A DNA stretch of 64,000 nucleotides from Bombardia bombarda. Lineage: Eukaryota; Ascomycota; Sordariomycetes; Sordariales; Lasiosphaeriaceae. Each line of letters starts with the position of its first letter. Positions within the stretch are counted from its first letter, which is position 1. Below are positions 9,635 to 19,814 of the stretch, in pieces. Location: contig JAULSR010000001.1 of NCBI GenBank assembly GCA_030512295.1, positions 6,037,001-6,101,000 on the forward strand. Reading direction: 5' to 3'. The translations under genes were made by a program, and so were the position numbers. The notes beneath the pieces are model-generated. The model was not told the origin of the DNA, searched no databases, and was given only the letters and a program-made list of their open reading frames with translations.

Positions 9635-11534
9635 ATGTTCTCCCTCTTGGTAGCCCTCACGCTCCTCGGGCAACTGCATTCGTCGGCTGCAAAATCGAAC
9701 TGCCCTCTATACGGACCATTACTCCCCAAACCAACAAACCTTCTTCAAGATGCAGGAATCCGTGCGGCAGGGAGGAATCTGGACAGCGTCTTCCCCAGGT
9801 ACATCGACAACAACAAGGTTGTGGGCGCCGATAGATTCTCGTATGCGGTCGAAGTCTTTTCGGCCAACGACGCCAAACCACTCTGGTCTCATTACTGGAC
9901 GGCCCCCAACCTGCGAGACCTCAACTCGACAGGCGTCTCAAAGGTGGACACAAACACCGTGTTCCGCGTTGGCAGTATCACCAAGATCTACACCGTCCTC
10001 ACCTTTCTCGCCACTGTAGGAGACGGCATCTGGAATGACCCGGTGACCAAATACATCCCCGAATTGGCGACCATTGCGCGCGCAGTTCCTGGGGGTTCCA
10101 TGTTTGTTCCGGATTGGGATTCCATCACCGTCGGCTCTCTGGCGTCTCAGACCTCTGGTCTGATTCGTGACTGTAAGTACCATTCTGCTGGCCCCTGAGT
10201 CCTGGCTTGGCGCTGAAGATGAGAAGATGCGCTGCTAGGAGAACTCGGATGGCAGCTGAACCTGACGCGTCTGTACGACATGGGATTCCCACCCATAAAC
10301 ATCACCGAGTTTCCACCCTGCGGCACCAACCCAACATGCAGCCGGCAGCAGCTGCTCTATGGCCTCTCCAAGCTGCCTCCGTCCTTTCCATCGCACACGA
10401 CCCCGACCTACTCGGACCTCGGTTTCGTGATCCTCTCGTACATCGCAGAGACCATCACGGGCAAGGACTTCAAATCGCTTGTCAAGGACACGGTGATTGC
10501 GCCCCTGAAGCTCAAGAACACCTTTGTCACGGCGCCGGATGACTCGCTGGGTATCATCCCTGGTAATCGGTACAGCACATCGTGGGCCTTTGAGATGGCT
10601 GAGGAGTCTGCGTAGGTTTCAGTCTGGCTTTCCTTTCGGTCTGTGGACACTGAGAGCGGCGATGGTGCTGACTGACAACATTACCAGAACCGGGAACATG
10701 TACGCATCCGCCGGCGACCTATCAGCCATAGGCCGGGCCATCATGAAGTCGACGCTCCTGAAGCCAGCCGTGACGCGCAGATGGCTGAAGCCATCGGCCT
10801 TCACCTCTGACCCCAAGTCGCAGCTGGGCATGCCATGGGGCGTCCGCCAGATCGAGCTCAGCTCAGACCAGACCTACCAGTTCGTCCACGCCTTCAACAA
10901 GATCGGCTCCCTCGGCTCCTACACCTCCCTCATCGCCGTCATCCCCGAGCTCGACCTCGGCTTCTCCGTCCTCGCCGCTGGCGACCTTCCCGCTGGCCTC
11001 GCCACCGACATCGCCGACACCCTCACCACCACCTACGTGCCCGCCATCATGGCCACCGCGCGCACGCAGGCCAACGTGCTCTACGCGGGCACCTACCGCG
11101 TCGCGCGCGTCCGCGGCAGCCCCAGCATCAACTCGACCCTGACCATCACGACCGACGCGAGCAAGCCCGGCCTGGGCGTCACCAACTGGATCAGCAACGG
11201 CACCGACATGGGCCTCGTCGCGACTGCCATTGGGCAGAACATCACGCAGGCCTATCTGGACAAGGTGAAGCCGAGTGTGAGGTTGTATCCGACGGGGCTG
11301 GAGGAGAAGGTGGAGGGTGGCGGGAAGCGGATTGCGTTCAAGGCTGTGTTTGAGGATTTGAGTCTGGCGGACAAGAAGGCGAGCATGTCGACAGACTGCT
11401 CGACGTGGGTGACGGTCACGGCGGTGGTGTATGGGAGCCAGCCGCTGGATTTGTTTATTTTCGATGTGGATGAGGATGGGGACGTGACGGGGGTGGAGAA
11501 TGCGGCGCTGAGGGTTAAGTTGGGGAGGGTATAG
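9635..11534 (+). CDS. Secreted beta-lactamase-like serine hydrolase
   Basis: Exons are 9635-10172, 10227-10611 and 10688-11534, giving 589 residues. The 54- and 76-bp introns are GT-AG and restore frame exactly (RD|YALLGELGWQL and EESA|TGNMYASAGDL). I chose the ATG at 9635 (cacCATG context) because it opens directly on a signal peptide, MFSLLVALTLLGQLHSS; an in-frame ATG at 9611 would add eight residues. The serine beta-lactamase/penicillin-binding fold signature S-x-x-K is GSITK (about residue 113), and YSDLG takes the place of the Y-x-N motif. It resembles the secreted fungal beta-lactamase-like proteins (ARB_00930 type), which are larger than bacterial class C enzymes. The substrate is unknown; such proteins may hydrolyse esters or lactams outside the cell. 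Third positions are strongly C/G-biased in exon 3. Confidence 0.85.
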
Positions 11535-12464
11535 GTGGGAGGTGGGGCGGTGTATGATAGACGGAATGATATGGTACATACGAATATGGATATGTGGTTT
11601 GGAAACCTTTTTGCTTTTGATTGACTTTGACTGTTTGTGCAACGTTCAACGAGGGAAGGAGATACTGAGGTACAGTTAGCACGGGCACGTGAGCACAAGC
11701 GACGCTAATTTCAGGGCAACCTAGGTACCTGGGTACCGTATGGACGCGCTGCAACCACCACTTGCGCCTGGAGAATGTGAGAGTGCCCTTGATCACGATC
11801 AAACTCAGTCACGACTCTACGCACTTCGCAAAGGACCACTCTCAGAGCTTCCGTGATTTGTCGCACAGCCACATGGATAATTACATCTAGCCACACCTTA
11901 CCCCTACGTTTGATCCTATCATCAAGAGAGGTGAGAAACTCAGGGGTCTGCCCGACCAAGCCTCCCGTCGCGGTCTCCTGTGGTGGCTGTATCGTCTTGG
12001 ACATGGACAGCGTTTAAAACAGCCCTAGCAGTCTTGGCAGGCGGCTGTTTGGGTCAATTCAGCAACTGCTGCCCTATCAGGCCTGCGCTGGCAATGTATA
12101 GACCCAGCTGGCGATCAACCCCTGCTGGGGCTGAACATTTTACTGGCGTCGAGGGATTATGATTTGCGTGCGGCACAGCTAATGCGAGCTCGGACTTTGT
12201 TCTTCATGTCCATACCTAGCTAGGACAGGACCAGAGCGATGCCCTTGTTGCCTCAGCATGGGCCAGGGCTCGCCAGATTCTTTTCGACGTTCCTTTCCTG
12301 TCCTTTTCGATTTTTCCCTCTCGCTTCGCGCACCGAGAACACCCACGGACGCGTTGCTTCCAGCGCGATTACTTATTTGTGCCGACAGAGTTTAGTAGCA
12401 CTACAGTTCCCTCCTGCTACAACGCGACCCTTGATCCCACCACGTCTAGTTCTAAAGATCAAAA
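11535..12464. other. Intergenic region with one weak minus-strand ORF
   Basis: This spacer lies between the beta-lactamase-like gene and the surface-protein gene. It contains one 97-codon minus-strand open frame (described separately) and a GGTACC-rich patch near 11723-11740. The right half is probably the promoter and C/T-rich 5' leader of the gene at 12465. Confidence 0.4.
11711..12004 (-). CDS. Possible small hypothetical protein
   Basis: This is a 97-codon open frame beginning with an ATG at 12004. Its amino-acid composition is unremarkable and protein-like (TPEFLTSLDDRIKRR, then a hydrophobic/charged helix-like stretch). I recognise no family, signal peptide or metal-binding motif. It could be a real small gene, one exon of a larger one, or chance. 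Low confidence. Confidence 0.2.
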   Translation of the reverse strand: MSKTIQPPQETATGGLVGQTPEFLTSLDDRIKRRGKVWLDVIIHVAVRQITEALRVVLCEVRRVVTEFDRDQGHSHILQAQVVVAARPYGTQVPRLP

Positions 12465-13404
12465 ATGCAAACTTACCTCGGACTGGCTATTTTGGCCGGT
12501 AGTTTACTACAGACTGCGGTTAGAGCCGACGATCATGGCGTTGTTTTCATCTATCCCCAAGGAGGCGAGATATTCTTCACCCAAGACACCATCAACGTCA
12601 CATACACCAGCGGCTTCCCAACTCCCAATCTGTACACCTTCTGTGACGGAGGCCGTCGACAAGGTCAGTTTGTTCAACAAATTCAACGAAACCAGTAGAG
12701 GCTAACATGACGTTGCAGTCTACAAACAACCCGCCGTCTCATTCAATGGCACCACACAGGTTACCTTGAACTTCACTTCAGGCACCGGGTGCTGGTTCGA
12801 TCTGCGACCCGGGACGGAACCGGGTCATGGCGCCAATGGTAAAGCCTTCAATCTGTTGGGCATGGTTCGCAGCGGCGGGAGCCAGACTCTGGGACCGTCA
12901 TCTTCCCTGAACACTGCTCCACCATCAGAGTCGAGTACCAGCACCTCGGCGACTGCAGGAACACCCAGCAGCACAACAACTTCCTCATCGTCGTCATCGA
13001 CCACTCAACCCACCGGATCGTCAACACCCGGCTCGAACTCAACTACCGCTGGTCTCAGCTCTGGTGCCTCAGCAGGTATTGGCGTCGGTGTCACCATCGG
13101 CGTCATTGGCCTGGCAGGCGCTGTCATTCTATGGTTACGTCAACGACGGAGGAAAGCGAACGCGAAGACGATATCCACTGATGGTATAAATTACTCGCCA
13201 ATCGCTGGTGGCAGCGGTGGCGGTAGTGAATGGAATCATTCTTCACAATACACAGCGCCATCCAACTACTCCCACGATCCAAGAAACGGCTTTACCAGCC
13301 CATCACCGCACCCGCACCCGCGGCCCATGGAGATCAGTTCGACGGGCGGAGCAACCGAGGTTGCCACGACTGAGCATGTGAAACATGAGCTTCCGGCATA
13401 TTGA
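12465..13404 (+). CDS. Ser/Thr-rich single-pass cell-surface protein
   Basis: Two exons, 12465-12663 and 12719-13404, are joined by a 55-bp GT-AG intron that keeps frame (DKV|YKQPAV), giving 294 residues. The layout is classic for a fungal type I surface or stress-sensor-like protein. A signal peptide (MQTYLGLAILAGSLLQTAVRA) is followed by a small extracellular domain of about 110 residues with two or three cysteines and N-glycosylation sequons (NVT, NGT, NFT). Next come a Ser/Thr-rich stalk at about 140-200, which is likely O-mannosylated, and one transmembrane helix (GIGVGVTIGVIGLAGAVILWL). An RQRRRK stop-transfer sequence precedes a roughly 80-residue cytoplasmic tail. It is not a WSC sensor, because the cysteine pattern is absent. 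A signalling role is inference. Confidence 0.8.
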
Positions 13405-13859
13405 ATCCAACGACATAGCAGGGTGGTCAGTTGCGGAGTGTTTTATGTTTGTATATTGTAATGGTAGAGTAGATGGTTGCATAAGCGAAGGCGTTGAAAT
13501 GATTTAGAATTATGTTCCTTTGAGTCAGATGAAAAAACTTAGACCATATAGACTTCAGTTGGTGGCACCTTGCATCCACGTGTTACAGGTGAGGAGCTAC
13601 ATGTTGACCAAGCTTTTTCAACTACTAACTCAAAAGAGTTTACTCACAGCTTTACCAGAAGTTCTGTGCCAGGAGACACAAAACGAGACCGCCACAGTGT
13701 TTTCAAAGCCCTTGTGGCTACGACCCACCTCTGAACAACCGCACAACCGCACGAGTACTACCTGCCCTGGGTATTTAAAGGACTCGGTTGATCTCAACTG
13801 ATCAAAACTGCTTGGCACTTTCCTTTCGCGTTTCCCGCCTGCCCCAGCTATCTCCCAAA
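13405..13859. other. Intergenic spacer, no gene recognised
   Basis: This holds the 3' flank of the surface-protein gene and the promoter of the gene at 13860. Open frames through it use non-ATG starts and show no protein-like sequence. Confidence 0.4.
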
Positions 13860-16090
13860 ATGGCGTTTGTGTCACCCTCAGAGCCGGAAACCACTGGCCA
13901 TCTGGATCCCGCAACAGAAGCACGCACAGTACTCGCCTTATTCAAGAACCTAAATACTATTGTCCAGCGCTATGAGACCCGCCTCCAAGATCGATGGGTC
14001 AAAATGTCCAAGGCGCAAAGGCTCAAGATCCTCCTGGAGGTCTGGCCCGGCATGGCCCTCACGCACCGTCCCGACCTCGTCGACTACCGAGCACATGGTG
14101 GCGTGATGGACCTATCAGCATACATATGGCCATACATCAACCAGGAAGACCTGTCGGGATCCAAGCCGTTTCTGCTGCTTCTTAACGCCCGAGGCCGCCA
14201 CCCGCCACCATCCTTTGCCGCTGCTGATTTACGCAGCCTTAGATTCGCCCGCAAGGTTAAAGCCATCCCCGTCTTCCAAATCTCCGAGTCTAGAAGTGAA
14301 GAACGGGTGCTTCTTCAACCCGATACGTACGGGACCTTATGGGACCCCAAGGGCGAGTACGACTTGTTCCAGTTTGGACGTCACGATCATCTCAACACTT
14401 GTCTGGTTGGCGATGCACTTTTTCTCTTTGAAGTCCAAAACAAGGTCCTGGGATTGCTCTACAAGTGCTGTGTTCTGATCTCTCCCGAAATTCTGACGGA
14501 TCCGGATTATGCGGTCCTCCCAGAGTACCCGCCCAAAAAGGAGAGCGACCTGGTCAAGTTCAGATCGCTAAGCTATATTGTATCGGAAGCACCATATCTG
14601 GCCCCTACACCGCCCGACTTTGAACTAGTTGCCTCTCTCCTGTCTGCCCAGACATCCGAATGCGAGGACCGTTTATTGCTGATGCGCCAGGATCCTGAAT
14701 ATCTGGTGGAGCAGCTGCGCACCTTCAACCCCGAGGCTCACACCGGCATGGATCTAAGCAACCTCCCTGAGATGAACCATCAAGAATTTCTGGCCAAGCT
14801 TTCCCCGACCCTCGTCTCAACGATGCTTAGAGAGGTATACGGCGAGATCGAGATATTCTCTGGTGTTCGCCAAATGGCGCTGGATCTGCACGTCGTATGG
14901 AAGTTGTATTCCAGAGAGAGACTGCTACAACCCGATACCGACTTGACAAATGGATATGTCTTTCAGCTGCTCAGACTCCACAGCGGGCTCCTCGGAGCGG
15001 CAACTTGCTGCATCGAACGTCTCGACGGCATTGTCAAGATAAACTCGATGCTGCGGGAGTTGATCCAAAAACATTTCGAGGAAGATTACTCGGTCTGGCT
15101 GTTCAAAACGCTACTTGAGAACAAAGGTCCGATCAGCCCCAGCAGCTTGCTAGATGAGCTCATCCGTCTTCTAGACCAGAGTCTGCAACAGGCCAGCAGC
15201 CCCAGCCCCAACTCCGACTTCAACCCCCTCTTACAGCGAGCAATCACCACACCCGTCATCTCCAGATTCGTCGGCAGTCTATCCGTTGTTCTGTTCTGCT
15301 TTGAACAGGCTTCCAGCGCTCTGCCCTGGGGCGAACTTGTCCATAAAAAGGGCCTGGTAGAAACTATCAAAGACGGAAGCGGAAAAAATCGAAAGATGTT
15401 CCAGGCCATGTTGACGGCCCTGTCCGAGAAAAGTCTCGTCGAGGCGATGAAGAATAGTGATTACCCGACGCTGGAGCTAGGCCAGCTTTTGACAACTACA
15501 CCACCCCCTACAGGCACGACAGCAATAAAAGACAAAGCCTTGGTGTCCGAGCAGCAGCAGAAGCAGCCTCGGCAGAGTACAGCAGCAATGTTTGCCTCCT
15601 TCTGGACCGTCGTCGATCAACAACTGCTCAACTGCACCGATGACGACGTATATCAACTCTTCTCCCTGGCGCCGTCATCGCATAAAGACATGGTGGCGAT
15701 CAGAAACAACCCCTCGCCCGACTACACCACCGCACAGCTTGAACCCATCGGCGAAGAGAAGACCGAAATACAAGACCCACGCGCACTCAAAGTCTTTCGA
15801 GTCTTGTTCTACGACCTGGGTCCGGCAATGAACTCGACACCGCATGGCGTGGCTTGGAAGGACTTTTTCCACGCCTTGACCACGGCGGGGGGCTCACTGC
15901 TTTCAGGCTTTACGGCGGTCTCTGGTGCTTCAGCAAGGAGTCGGGCCTGCGGTTAGAGGAGCAGGGGGTTATATTTCATGAGCCCCTCGAGCCGAATACG
16001 AGGATCCCGTTTGATGTGGCGAGACGGTATGGGAGGAGGTTGAATTGGGCTTATGGGTGGGGTGTTGCTGAGGGGAAGGTGGTGGTGTGA
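13860..16090 (+). CDS. Conserved fungal protein (ipa-like), apparent frameshift near 3' end
   Basis: The ATG at 13860 (caaaATGG) opens a frame that runs to a stop at 15954-15956. The family's conserved C-terminus lies in another frame that continues to 16090. The switch falls at a run of six G at 15887-15892: before it the protein reads DFFHALTTAG, after it LTAFRLYGGLWCF, then VIFHEP, IPFDVARRYGRRL and AYGWG. Those blocks form the usual end of a fungal protein family sometimes labelled ipa protein, so the full product would be about 742-743 residues. No intron of workable size can sit between the two conserved blocks. The break may be an assembly error in the homopolymer, a real mutation, or a programmed shift. 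The rest is soluble and helical with no catalytic motif that I recognise. Function unknown. Confidence 0.75.
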
Positions 16091-16756
16091 TGGCTGGGGA
16101 CGGGATGGGAGTTTGGATGTTGCCTGGCTGGACTGGAGTAGTTATCACGGGGGTGGGAGATAGGTGGGATTGAAACCTTGATTATTTTTCTTTCTTTTGG
16201 ACAGCGCTTTGATATTGTTTCTGTGGTGATCATTCAACATGATGTTGAAGAGAGTTTCATGATTGGGGAGTAGTATTAAACGTTTATTTATTTCTAAGTT
16301 AGCGTGAATTGATCTGCACCGATAAAAATGATGATTAAAAATGCAGCTACGACAGCGTTGCAAACGACAACGGATAGCTACCTGGGCATTTCACGAAAGG
16401 AGACGCCGCCAACGGTGAGATTCGGTGTGCAAGAAAGGGGCTAGCGCTATTGACTTAGCGCCCCTAAACAAGATTTTCAGGGGTAGTTGCTTGGCGGCCT
16501 TCCAATGTTCCAACGCCCTTGTAGGCTCACGCTTCCTCTCTCCACCTCACGGACAGTCCTAATATACCAATACAACTAACTGCCCTCTAATCCTCTCCTG
16601 CACCCCTCGTAGCCCTTGGCTCATTACTGGGACTGTCGGACCTATAACAAAGTGTCAACCCCATTTGCAAGCTGATTGAGTCCACATGTAGCTCTAAAGC
16701 CAAGATCGATCGCAGCACACATGTCCCGCTCAAAACTTCTCGTAAACTCACACTCC
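16091..16756. other. Convergent 3' flanks, no gene recognised
   Basis: This spacer lies between the end of the ipa-like gene (+) and the last exon of the STAND-N-terminus gene (-). It is A/T-rich near 16180-16350, consistent with 3' untranslated sequence. No other feature seen. Confidence 0.4.
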
Positions 16757-19280
16757 TCATATCCACATCATGGTATCTGGATCTGCGTCATCTTTGTTTC
16801 TGATGAGCATTGTTCCGGTCTGCGAGAGCGCTGCCTGGCTAAGTTCAAACATTTTCTCATCTGTATAAGCCCCGTACATTTGTCAGTAAATAGTCATTAG
16901 GATATTTCAAAATCATCACCAACTCACAATGAAGACTGTGAAAGCTTAGATGCTTGAATCCCTTGTCGAATCGGTACACCTTTCGTGTCCCAACCCCTTC
17001 TAGCTGCACGAGGTAGGTTAACGAGGCAAAGTTAGCCGTGGTATGAACGCCTGAGCCGGCGGCTGGCTGTGGTGAGAAGAAGTTGTCTGCCACTGTCATC
17101 GAACCGTCAATTTTTTACTCTTGCCTTAACCGGATTGCCTTTGAAGGGTACCATAACCTACAGACTTGGCTCAGGATTGTGCATTTATTCCGGCTGACAA
17201 TTATGAGACGAAACTTGTCCTGCTGGCTGCGAACAATGAACAACTCTGCATCTGGGATGAAGACCTCCTCGCTTTGAACCTGTGCGGCTTGTCTGGTTTG
17301 GTCAGCATGTAAGACCGGGAAAGCGAGGTGATTCGCGTACAAGTGCAGGGCAATCTTCTCATCAGGCCTTGGGTACTGCAGGCTCAACACGAAGAGCTCC
17401 TTTCGCATGTCCTCAAGCCTCTCATAGAGCATGCGGGCAGCTATTTGCTACTTATTAGTCATACTGCCCAATGCTTCTCAATAGGAGGCAGTAGTCTTAC
17501 TCTCCGTGGTTGCCATTTCGAGTGACACGTCTGCTTTAGGTATCTGGCTGGTCTGCGTGTCATTGAGATACCCAAAGCACTTAATCCCCTGAATAAGCAC
17601 AACCGCGTCTCTATCGGCTGATGTTATGATGGAGTTCCATGTCACTGTGCAAAGGTCAGCCCCGACTGGCTACAATGCACGTGATGGGGTGAATGTTTAC
17701 AGTGTAGTTCGCTCCTTGTGATGTCTGATGATGCTCTGCCGGTTGCTTCGCCGTAATCGATGAGAATTTCTGCATATTCCGCGTGCGAAGTGGCCTTTGA
17801 GACACCACCAAGTTCGAGTGGTATGTAGTGCAGTAGACTGATGGAGGCAATATCTGGCTTTTGTAAAACCCTGGCGCCGACTTTGAACGTCACAGACTCT
17901 GTGAACCGGTGGATATTCTTGAGATCGCTGTGGGAGTTTTCCTAGTTAGCTATGCTCGAATGGCGATTTAGTTCGGGGGGTTAAGTTTGCCTTCTCAAAT
18001 CCAGTATCCTGACTGCTTGCTCGTCAGGCGTCATGTAGGCGAGCATGTTGCTGGTGCCCTGACGCATCATCATTTCTGCTCTCGCTTCTGAGAGAACACT
18101 GACAAAAGATTCCTCGAACTCGAAAATTTCTGTTATCATCAGTAACATTTAAGCCTTTTTAGAGATTCAAGTAATTATCGACTTACGGTCGGGCTGGATG
18201 CCTTTGATGACAACCGAGACTAGCCTGTTGTTTGACCTGTCCATTGCTTTGAACAGTGACCAAGATCTGACATCTCCCACTTGACGAAAGGGAAAACAAA
18301 GCGGCGATACTGTTTCACATCTTCAAATCAGTTCATTGTCTGGTGGATGGATCAGAAATGGGTACTGACGTGCAATCTTTTCAATTCTCAAGTGATCGTT
18401 GCCAGGATTAAGGGATCCTGCCTGTCTGCATTTGCAAACAAACAGTTGGACCGAGCCAGTTTCTCCCCAGTCCTCATGCAGACACGCGTGAGAACACAAA
18501 AGATGAAGACTCTGATCAACCTCCTCGTAGACTTCAAAGGTGACGATAGGCGAGGTTGACGTGGGTACCACACTCCCAACTACTCCAGTGCTGGTCGACT
18601 GAACTATACTGCTGTCTGGCTGCGCGACAGACTTCAAGTTCTCGCTCCACCAGCTGTGTATGTCTCTGAGCATATTCGAATGATGCTTTAGGCTTTCCTC
18701 AATACGGGATGTTCGAGAACTAAGCATATAAGAGTCAGAGAATTATGTGTGCTTTTGATGTACGGGTGAAAGCGGCCTACTTGATTATGGTGCTGAGAAC
18801 CAATTCCAGACTGTTTGTATGGATCAGTAGCTGGCTCCTCAGTACGGCGAGATTGCCAGCCTGCGTTGTCCAGGTGGTCTTCTTGTAGTTCGCTGCCATC
18901 TCATCGTTCCAGCGCCTTAGCCTTGGTTTACTTGGTTCCGTCTCATCCTGCATGATTATTCCGTACTTTTTAAGAATTCCTTCTGGGTGTCTAAGCGTTT
19001 CGTCACAGTTTGCAAGCATTCTTTTGACGGTCTGATCCCCGTCCAGTCCATCGAATCCGACTTTGGATGGTGTTTGTCCCACATTGGTGTCAAATGAAGC
19101 AGCATCGTGGGAATACGCGTCCTTGAAGGCGGCCAGGGCAGCGCTGAGCGAATAGAGCTGGTTTTCGACCTCACGAAACTCGGCTGGGGCAGATTTCCGT
19201 CCGCTTGTGAAGGCCTGAGCAATCACCCAGGTGATCTTAGCCATGATGACCACATCGCCGATGGAGATTGGCAAGACCAT
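16757..19280 (-). CDS. Nine-exon protein with fungal STAND-type N-terminal domain
   Basis: Exons on the minus strand are 19280-18781, 18719-18370, 18309-18187, 18129-17991, 17927-17701, 17644-17501, 17440-17162, 17092-16928 and 16860-16757. All junction phases close to give 676 residues. The N-terminal 165 residues (MVLPISIGDVVIMAKITWV, EVENQLYSLSAALAAFKDA) look like the helical N-terminal domain of fungal STAND/NLR and PigL-N proteins. No P-loop follows. The rest matches a fungal family with blocks SWSLFKAMDRSN, SVVIKGIQPD, YMTPDEQAVRILDL, ARMLYERLEDMRKEL, LSLQYPRPDE and VLADNFFSP. Intron 4 (17990-17928) appears to use a GC donor (AAG|gcaaac); the reading is otherwise interrupted by a stop. 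Eight introns of 49-75 bp explain why only fragments show as open frames. The role is unknown; placement among NLR accessory proteins is inference. Confidence 0.75.
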
Positions 19281-19814
19281 ATGTGCTGGCTTTGTACTGG
19301 TGATTTGGGTTGTGACTTATCTCTTTAGGTATTGTTAACGTTGGAATCGAAGCTCGAGTTTTGAGTTCAAGGCGTGAGTGCTGCTGCTGCCTGGCTCATT
19401 CGGCTAAGAGACGATCTTTTCCGTAACGATACGACCTGCGCCCTAAATACACAGTCCTCGGAATATCGAGCCCGGCCTGTCTTCGTGTACACACCAAGTT
19501 CAAACTTCCAATTGCTGCCTTGAAGTCTTAGTGACTGCCTGCGTAGGTAGCGGTACATACCTGTAAGGTAGGTAAGGTACGTAGCTAGCTACGTAGCTAT
19601 TACAAGCCCCAGGGTGTATATCTATTCCAGGCATCCCCAGGACCCCAACAGCCCCCATCCATAAGGTGGCTCAGATGCGAGCTGTGCCGAACTGATTTAA
19701 AGGGATGAGGCCCCCAGGTATTCTGTAGCCAGCATTGAACCCTTAAGGTCCGCGACAAGAACGCCAGATCCTACCAGCAGTACTGCCATTGAAACCGTGC
19801 AATCCCTCGGCATC
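19281..19814. promoter_or_regulatory. Divergent promoter with an 18-bp perfect palindrome
   Basis: This spacer separates the start codons of the minus-strand gene (19280) and the VIT-domain gene (19815). A TAGGTA/GGTAC-rich patch runs at about 19550-19600. It includes the perfect 18-bp palindrome TACGTAGCTAGCTACGTA at 19578-19595. No other motif was recognised. Confidence 0.5.
19578..19595. repeat. 18-bp perfect inverted repeat
   Basis: TACGTAGCTAGCTACGTA equals its own reverse complement. It lies about 300 bp from the minus-strand start and 220 bp from the plus-strand start of a divergent gene pair. Confidence 0.85.

Noticed and set aside
10863..11642. 259-codon minus-strand open frame opposite the beta-lactamase-like gene
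   Set aside because: Its His/Arg/Gly-rich sequence is the antisense shadow of strongly G+C-biased codons in exon 3; it shows no protein family features.
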